From Apostichopus japonicus (Eukaryota; Echinodermata; Holothuroidea; Aspidochirotida; Stichopodidae): DNA of 64,000 nucleotides. The stretch's first letter is position 1. The number at the start of each line of letters is the position of its first letter. The stretch lies in assembly GCF_037975245.1 (NCBI RefSeq), contig NC_092576.1, forward strand, positions 30,854,611-30,918,610, given 5' to 3'. Below are positions 58,230 through 64,000 of this stretch, piece by piece. The translations under genes and the position numbers were made by a program. The notes under the pieces are model-generated. The model searched no databases. It had not been told where the DNA came from and was given only the letters and a program-made list of their open reading frames with translations.

Positions 58230-59321
58230 ATGGCATCGCGCCGTGATTCTCGGATTGTTAAGTTGTCCTTCACCGGTGAACAAGCGGTTCCACCGGTGCA
58301 AGTTTTTAGTATTTTGAAGAGCAAGGGTGTTGTTGTGCCTGGAGAGGTTGATGCTTTGCAAGCTCTCCAGGGTCGTAATACGTACGATTTACGTTTTACC
58401 AGTGACGTGGCCCGTCAGAAAGGTGTCACGTTGCTGAGTAACGTCGAGGGGATGACAGTTACTCCATACGAGCGATCCGTATGGGTAACTATCATCCACG
58501 TAGGACTAGAGGTGCGGCAGGAACTTGTCGTAACGGTTTTGGGTCGGTTTGGGGCTGTCAAGGCTGCCAAAATGTGCTCCTATGCACAAGCCCCTGGGGT
58601 GTTGAACGGGCACCGACAGGTTCGGATCGACCTGAAACAGGTCATTCCCTCCTTCCTGTTTATAGCAGGGCATAAAGCCCACGTGCGGTATCCCGGTCAG
58701 CCCCGTACCTGCTTCAGGTGTGGGGAGACCGGGCACGAAGCCAAGGGCTGCCCAAACAAGAAATGTGGGCGCTGCCTTCGTCTTGGGCATGATAGCACCG
58801 CTTGCCCAAACGAGGTTGTGTGCTCACTATGTGGGAAGGAGGGACATGTCTTTCGAGCTTGTCCCTCCTCTTATGTCTCTAGGACTAATAGTGGGGGTAA
58901 GTCAAGTTCCGACGCACCTACTACTTCACGAGAGGAGGGGGAATCTGGTGGAATTTTACCCTCCCCTGCACCTGTTTCACCCTCCCCCGTCGTTGCAGAC
59001 CCCAACCCCGTGCCCGCACCGAGAAAGTCTCCACCAGCTTCCCCCATCAACTCGTCCAGTTCCGTCCCCAGTCCGCCGCCGGTATCGCCAGATCCGGAGG
59101 CTTTGTCTGACGGAGAATCGGTGGTCATCGATTCTCCGGAGGCTCTGTCTGACAGCGACTCCGGTGAATCGGTGACCAGCGAGCCGAAACGTGCCACTGG
59201 GACGAGCTGGTACGACGAAATGGGGGAACCCTCTCTTAAAAGGTCGGCTTCAAGTGACGACTCGGACGACGATATGTCGTCTAGGGCGCGCTTGAAGCTT
59301 ACGGAATCGTCGTCTTCGTAG
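58230..59321 (+). CDS. LINE ORF1 protein, RRM-like plus three CCHC knuckles, 363 aa
   Basis: An RNA-binding chaperone-type protein expected to coat the LINE RNA. The start MASRRDSRIVKLSFTGEQ is preferred because it parallels the ORF1 at 21039. Residues about 50-130 hold an RRM-like core (YDLRFTSDVARQKGVTLLS, SVWVTIIHVGLE). Three zinc knuckles follow: CFRCGETGHEAKGC (about 161-174), CGRCLRLGHDSTAC and CSLCGKEGHVFRAC. A low-complexity Pro/Ser/acidic tail ends ESSSS. The arrangement matches Gag-like ORF1 proteins of TX1 elements and the related ZCCHC3 group. The frame is open over its full length, so this ORF could still be translated even though ORF2 is dead. Confidence 0.9.
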   Translation: MASRRDSRIVKLSFTGEQAVPPVQVFSILKSKGVVVPGEVDALQALQGRNTYDLRFTSDVARQKGVTLLSNVEGMTVTPYERSVWVTIIHVGLEVRQELVVTVLGRFGAVKAAKMCSYAQAPGVLNGHRQVRIDLKQVIPSFLFIAGHKAHVRYPGQPRTCFRCGETGHEAKGCPNKKCGRCLRLGHDSTACPNEVVCSLCGKEGHVFRACPSSYVSRTNSGGKSSSDAPTTSREEGESGGILPSPAPVSPSPVVADPNPVPAPRKSPPASPINSSSSVPSPPPVSPDPEALSDGESVVIDSPEALSDSDSGESVTSEPKRATGTSWYDEMGEPSLKRSASSDDSDDDMSSRARLKLTESSSS

Positions 59322-59341
59322 TTTTGCCCCACTGCCCTCTC

Positions 59342-62300
59342 ATGGCCCATACACTTTCAGTTGCCACTTTGAACGTGAATGGCATGAGGGATCATCGCAA
59401 GCGCAGTCGCATTTTCCAATATTGTAAATCAATGGAGGTCGACTGCGTTTGCCTGCAAGAAACACGTATTTTGGAAGAAGATGTCCCTCTATGGGCTTAT
59501 GAGTAGGGTGGTGAGCTGCATGCTTCGTTTGGTTCGTCTTCATCCTGTGGCACTGTCATCCTTCTGTCAGCTCGTCAGGCGGGTTGTGCCACTAGGGTGG
59601 AGACGGATCACGAGGGCCGATTGGTTTGCATTCTATTCAAGTATCCACAGGGTAACATCGCCATTTGCAATGTGTATGCTCCCAATCGGCCTTCTGCTAG
59701 ACGAGATTTTTTTAACACGCTGCCTTCCTTTTGTTCCTGGTAGTGCGCCGTGTGTCATGGTCGGAGAACAACTTTAACTGTGTCCCAGACTCGAATCTTG
59801 ACAGACTCGGAACTTCTGTGTCTGCTAGTCCTGACGCTGGAATCACAGAGCTGGACAGATTTACTTCGGCACACCTTTTGGCCGATGTATGGAGGCATAT
59901 GCACCCGTGTAGTACGGGGTATACGTGGGTGAGGCCTAACGGAGAAGATGCCTCCAGGATAGATCGGGTGTATGCGCCCATGAGTTTTAAATTTTCGGGT
60001 TGCGAGACGCTCAGCTGTCCGCTCTCTGACCATGACACTGTAGTAGCACGTTTTGTTTTGCCTTCCATTTTCCCGATCGGGCGGGGCCTATGGAAGCTTA
60101 ACTGTCGGATTCTTGGCGAGGCAGAGTTCCGCCAAGGTTTCGAGACCAGGTACAAAGGATGGCAAACATTGAAGCCGGCCTTTGCCTCTACATCCCAGTG
60201 GTGGGATGATGTCAAGTTGCGCATCAAACGCTACGCAATTCAGTATTGCGTGACCCGCGCACGGCGTCGAAGAGAAAAATTCTCGAAGCTGTGCGCGGAG
60301 GTCAGGTTTGGCGACTCTTCGGCTGTCATCGCTTTGCAGACATATCTAGATGAAAAGTACTACGGTGCCCGCGTCAGGGCCCGTGTCGAAGCGGTGGAAG
60401 CAGAGGAGCGCCCATCACTGAGGTTTTATCAGTCCGTAAGCTCATCGGCGGATGACCGACGCGTCCCATCTGTGCGCGCTACTGATGGGACCGTGGTTAG
60501 TGACCCTCACGGCATTGTCCGCGTATATAAAGGTTATTATTCGAGTTTGTTTACGCGTGGCAATGTCGACTTGTCTGCACAGGCCGATTTGTTGCGGGGA
60601 ATGTTAAAAACCGTTCCCACGATGTAAATGATATTTTTTGGGGGGGGGGGCGGAATAACTGTTGAGCTTTGGAAGGCGCTTTCGAAGATGAAGAATGGTA
60701 AGTCCCCGGGTTCGGACGGGCTTCCGAGGGAGTTCTACCGGGCCTTCTGGGCAATGATAGGACCCGACATCAGAGCCGTCTTCGAAGACGCCTTCCACAA
60801 CGGACTGTTAAACCAAAGTCAGCGTCTGGGCATGATTACTTTGCTGCCCAAGTCTGGGGACCCCTTGAATCCTCATAACAAGCGTCCGATCACCTTGTTA
60901 AATGTGGACTACAAGTTGCTGGCCAAGGCTTTGTGCAACCGCCTTGCACTGGCTATGCCGCATCTTGTGGGTGACCTCCAGACTTGTGCAGTGAAGGGTC
61001 ATTGCATCCAGCAGAACTTGTGGTTGGCTCGCTTGACCTGAGTTTCGTTTTTCAGAATGGGATGGTTCGGTAGTGCCGTTTGGCCGTGACGTTTTATATC
61101 CCGCATGGCGGGTCACGTAAAAAGCACTTGTGCTTGAGAGACTTAACGGAATTTGTTATTGAGCGTGATCTGCCATGTGCATTGGTGTCTCTTCACCAGC
61201 TGAAGGCCTTTGACATGGTGGATCGCGGTTTTTTAATGAAGGTTTTGGAGACGTTTAAGATGCATCCAAATTTTCGTAAATGGATTTCTGTTTTGTATCA
61301 GGAAAGTGTCAGTTCTGTAATCGTAAATGGGTTTTGTTCGGAGGTTTTTGACGTAGAGAGGGGGGTGCGCCAAGGGTGCCCTCTGTCTCCGTTACTTTAT
61401 GTTTTGTTTAGCGAGTCGCTCTCTCGTCTTTTGGAAAGGGACTCCAGACTTGCCCCATTCGTTGTGCCAGGGGGTGCCAAAGTGAAATGTATTCAATATG
61501 CTGATGACGTCACGTGTGTAGTTTCGAGTCTGGGCTCCTTTCGTGCCCTCTCGCAGGATTTATCTATCTTTGAGAGAGCTACCGGGGCGAAGTTGAATCC
61601 GGGAAAGACAAAGGGCCTTCGTCTTGGTAGCTGGAGAAACCGAGATTTACCATTCGGTGCGGCGTGGTCGGATCAGAATATCAAAATTAATGGTATATGG
61701 TTCGGCTACGATGCACCTTGTGATGTCACCTGGAACGAGAGGGCTGAGGTATTTGAGAGCAGGCTCGAAACTTTTGGCACCCGCTGGCTTTCGATCTTGG
61801 GGAAAGTCACCGTTATTAATCGTTTTGTTTCGCCAATCTTGTGGTACCCGGGCACGGTGTACCCAATTCCGCGTCGCGTCCTGGTGCGGTTGGAGAGAGC
61901 GATATTTTCATTCATTTGGTCGGGTGGTACAGAGCTGGTCAAGAGGGGGCGGTATTGTACCAAAAATTGGAGAAGGGGGGACTAGGGGTGGTTCATCTGG
62001 GAAGTCAATTAACCTCTTTGTTATTTAAACAATTGTTTGTAGCGGTGACTGACCCAGGGTTGCCTTGTTCATATTTTGTTCGTTTTTGGGGCGAATTGCA
62101 CCTGCGTCGATGGGTCCCGGCGCTGTTTAGCAACAGAGAACCGCATAGTAGTACTCCAAACAGGGTGGTGCGTGTCATTTGCTCCGCTCTGATTGAGTTG
62201 CCCCCTGTTGACCTGTCACAGCCGGCCCTCGTTCACAGTTCGTTGCGGGATAGGGCCTTGAATGCAATTTTTGTACAGGGACGTCATTCTGCCGAAGTAT

Positions 62301-62920
62301 GGCGTTCGGTGCATTCGAGGCTGAATGGTTGCAGGCTCCGTGATCTTGCATGGAGAATTGCACACGGTGCATTGGTGACCAACCTTAAAAGGTATCATTG
62401 GCGATTGGGTGATGGACTGTGCCCAAGGACCGGCTGTGACAGCTTAGAGAGTACCGCTCATGTTTTTTGGCATTGTAACTTTGTTTTAAACTTATGGGAG
62501 TGGTTCCAGACCTGGACCGACCGTGTAACGGGAGACCGTTCATGGTCGGTAGGACAGGGCTTTATATTATATGGGGTAGACCCTCCAGTTTGTTCGATTG
62601 CTGTATTGCATCGCATTATTTTTGTTTGCTCTATTGTGAAGAAACATGTTTGGCGGAATAGATGTGATGTGGTTTTTAGGGGGAAGGTTGCCAGTTGGCA
62701 GGCAGTCCTACAGGCGGTGAAGTCGGACATTCGCCTTCAAGTTGAAGGCGATTTTCGCCGTTTATCTGGGGCTGCCTTTTTTGGTCGCTGGTGTGCTGGG
62801 GAAGGGTTTTTCGTTTCGCTGCGTGCGGGTTGTCCTTTTGTAGTTTTTTTAATGTTTCTGCGGGGGGGGGGGTGTTTTTGTCGCTGGAGGTCGGCGGGCG
62901 TATTTTTTGGGCTCGCTTGA
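59342..62920 (+). pseudogene. LINE ORF2: endonuclease and reverse transcriptase, disrupted
   Basis: Starts 20 bases after ORF1 (MAHTLSVATLNVNGMRDHRK). Endonuclease landmarks are VNG, LQET, ICNVYAPN, a NNFNCVPDSN block, ASRIDRVYAP and SDHDTVVARF. RT landmarks are GKSPGSDGLPREFY, RPITLLNVDYKLLAKALCNR, motif A as SLHQLKAFDMVD, GVRQGCPLSPLLYVLF, YADD (61497-61508) and GAKLNPGKTKG. The C-terminus has the zinc-binding CPRTGCDSLESTAHVFWHC. Lesions: an in-frame TAG at 59504-59506; frame changes near 59735 and 59765; a G-run at 60639-60649; a 103-bp insertion at 61023-61125; and a frame change near 61960. In addition, the first catalytic Asp of motif A is His (codon 61194-61196). It cannot make active RT. 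Confidence 0.88.
61023..61125 (+). mobile_element. 103-bp LINE tail inserted in RT, 7-bp TSD
   Basis: Contains only the last codons and 3' UTR of a type A LINE, ending GTCACGTAAAAAGC, between copies of ACTTGTG (61016-61022 and 61126-61132). Removing it and one repeat copy restores the RT reading across QQNL/CLRD, which confirms the boundaries. Confidence 0.9.
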
Positions 62921-63007
62921 CCTGAGTTTCGTTTTTCAGAATGGGATGGTTCGGTAGTGCCGTTTGGCCGTGACGTTTTGTATTCCGCATGGCGGATCAC
63001 GTAAAAA
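62921..63007 (+). promoter_or_regulatory. LINE 3' UTR stem-loop and fixed 3' terminus
   Basis: After the ORF2 stop come GTTCGGTAGTGCCGTTTGGC and an outer CGTGA/TCACG stem. Inside it is a hairpin TCCGC-ATG-GCGGA (CCCGC/GCGGG in other copies), and the element ends in TAAAAA. All type A tails in the window keep these features. The structure is therefore probably the site recognised by the element's RT. Confidence 0.65.
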
Positions 63008-64000
63008 GCTCGGTGAACGCCATAAACAATACACAAATCTCTGATTCTAACCTTGATGGTTTCCCAGCATTCCGCTACAGAAACAAACCCTGCTTTTAAT
63101 GTACGCCACAAAGGTACATACATTGACAAATCTTTTTTTTATATTAACATAATTAAGAATCGATGAATTCTACTTCCAATAAAGGTTCCTAAACCATTGC
63201 TAGTAGAAATCTTCAAAGTAAACGAAAACGCATCATGATCAGAAAAAGGAAAGGGAATAACCTTATCATTCAACCTTATCAATAACCTTACCATATTACC
63301 TACAGCGTAAAGTTACTATTAACAAAAATTCTGTCGAGACGAGAACTTAAACCTTAACCGTGGTGCATCCACTTGTGACAATGTCTCGACGAACTGTCAA
63401 TTAACGAGAAAGAATTCAGATTAGAAAGGAGTTCCTCTCAAGAGGAAGTCTCCTCCAACGATAACAGGCACTTCTCCACGTGAATAGGAAACCAAATCAT
63501 TCAAAAATACACTACGTTCTTTAGGCACGCTCGTTGGGTGCGTAGACATTAAAGATACGAACTGAGGAATTTTCAAAAGTACAAAGAATCCCTAATCCCG
63601 TGTACATTAAGTGTACCAATAGAAAAATTAAGCATTAGAGCTTTCGAGAGAATGAAGAAACAAAACAGATTACACGTCCAAAAGAAAGTACTTGTCAAAC
63701 CACTGTATGTCGTGCTGTAAAACAAACTCCGGTGCTTCGTCGCAAGGTGATTCACCCACTCCTTTGGATTGCTGCACCCGGAATCATATTTCGTTAAGGG
63801 GCACTCACATCGCCCTAACTCCATCTCGCTATGAGCGAACTCCACGTGGGTCATAAAACCCCGAAACGAAACAAAATCATCACCACAACCCTCACTCGGG
63901 CATGTGATCCACCTCTTTACTTCCTGCACAATTTGGGATTCATTAACTAGCTTCTTTGCTTCAGAAGTGGTGTCCTTCTGTTCAGCCGAACTAGATTTAT
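63008..64000 (-). pseudogene. Broken TX1-like LINE, ORF1 end and endonuclease half
   Basis: On the minus strand from 63929: an ORF1 C-terminus with a C2H2 finger (WITCPSEGCGDDF, FMTHVEFAH) and a second Cys/His unit (ECPLTKYDSGCSNPKEW, NHLATKH). ORF2 then starts MLNFSIGTLNVHGIRD near 63640. Decayed endonuclease runs down to 63008, where the complete LINE is inserted. ORF1 here ends in C2H2-like fingers rather than CCHC knuckles, as in the copy at 22656-25940. Confidence 0.75.

Larger units (their letters stand above)
58013..63007 (+). mobile_element. Structurally complete TX1-like LINE, 5.0 kb, 11-bp TSD
   Basis: The direct repeat GCTCGGTGAAC (58002-58012 and 63008-63018) flanks the element, and the disrupted minus-strand LINE resumes on each side. 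Order: 5' UTR (58013-58229), ORF1 (58230-59321), a 20-base gap, ORF2 with endonuclease, RT and zinc-binding C-terminus (59342-62920), and a short 3' UTR with hairpin ending GTAAAAA(GC). There is no poly(A). The ORF1 with three CCHC knuckles and APE-type endonuclease place it in the TX1 group of the L1 clade. ORF2 has several disabling changes and a nested tail insertion at 61023-61125. Confidence 0.9.

Overview
This window looks like a repeat-rich region of an invertebrate deuterostome nuclear genome. I infer an echinoderm, possibly a sea cucumber, from the AT-rich sequence, the frequent AGGCCTAGGCCTA words, spliced genes and abundant TX1-like LINEs. No sequence search was run, so the species is not established. 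There are no operons, CRISPR arrays or intact RNA genes. Almost everything recognisable is transposable-element sequence, much of it nested.

1-17 kb: mostly noncoding. It holds one copy of a 560-bp dispersed repeat (727-1286), an 8-bp-TSD hAT-like MITE (2140-3302), two perfect or near-perfect hairpins, a ~52-bp tandem repeat and short LINE 3' tails. One candidate host gene on the minus strand (15562 to 7610) assembles into 8 phase-consistent exons encoding 154 aa of unknown function, with a duplicated exon motif.

17-33 kb: a pile of broken TX1/L1-clade LINE copies on both strands (RRM-like plus zinc-knuckle ORF1, endonuclease/RT ORF2). Among them are a MULE-like transposase pseudogene, a hAT transposase remnant and a gypsy-type LTR fragment.

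33-53 kb: a stack of nested insertions. A minus-strand LINE was split by an element with tandem-repeat termini (33075-52976, 11-bp target duplication). That element received the 560-bp repeat (TATA flanks), and the repeat was in turn interrupted by a 15.8-kb element (36205-52016; CACTCTAA termini, TA duplication, GGTTCAAA-type subterminal palindromes). The 15.8-kb element carries an apparently intact 9-exon gene for a 455-aa SAM-domain protein of the 'SAMD3-like' family, plus a separate C2H2 zinc-finger exon. It has itself been invaded by a piggyBac-type element, a PIF/Harbinger-like MITE, two tRNA-derived SINE pieces and a 1.4-kb repeat.

53-64 kb: more minus-strand LINEs. One was interrupted by a structurally complete but mutated plus-strand TX1-like LINE (58013-63007) with an 11-bp target duplication. 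The LINE 3' ends share a stem-loop and a fixed GTAAAAAGC terminus instead of poly(A). Tail-only insertions as short as 36 bp have clean target duplications.
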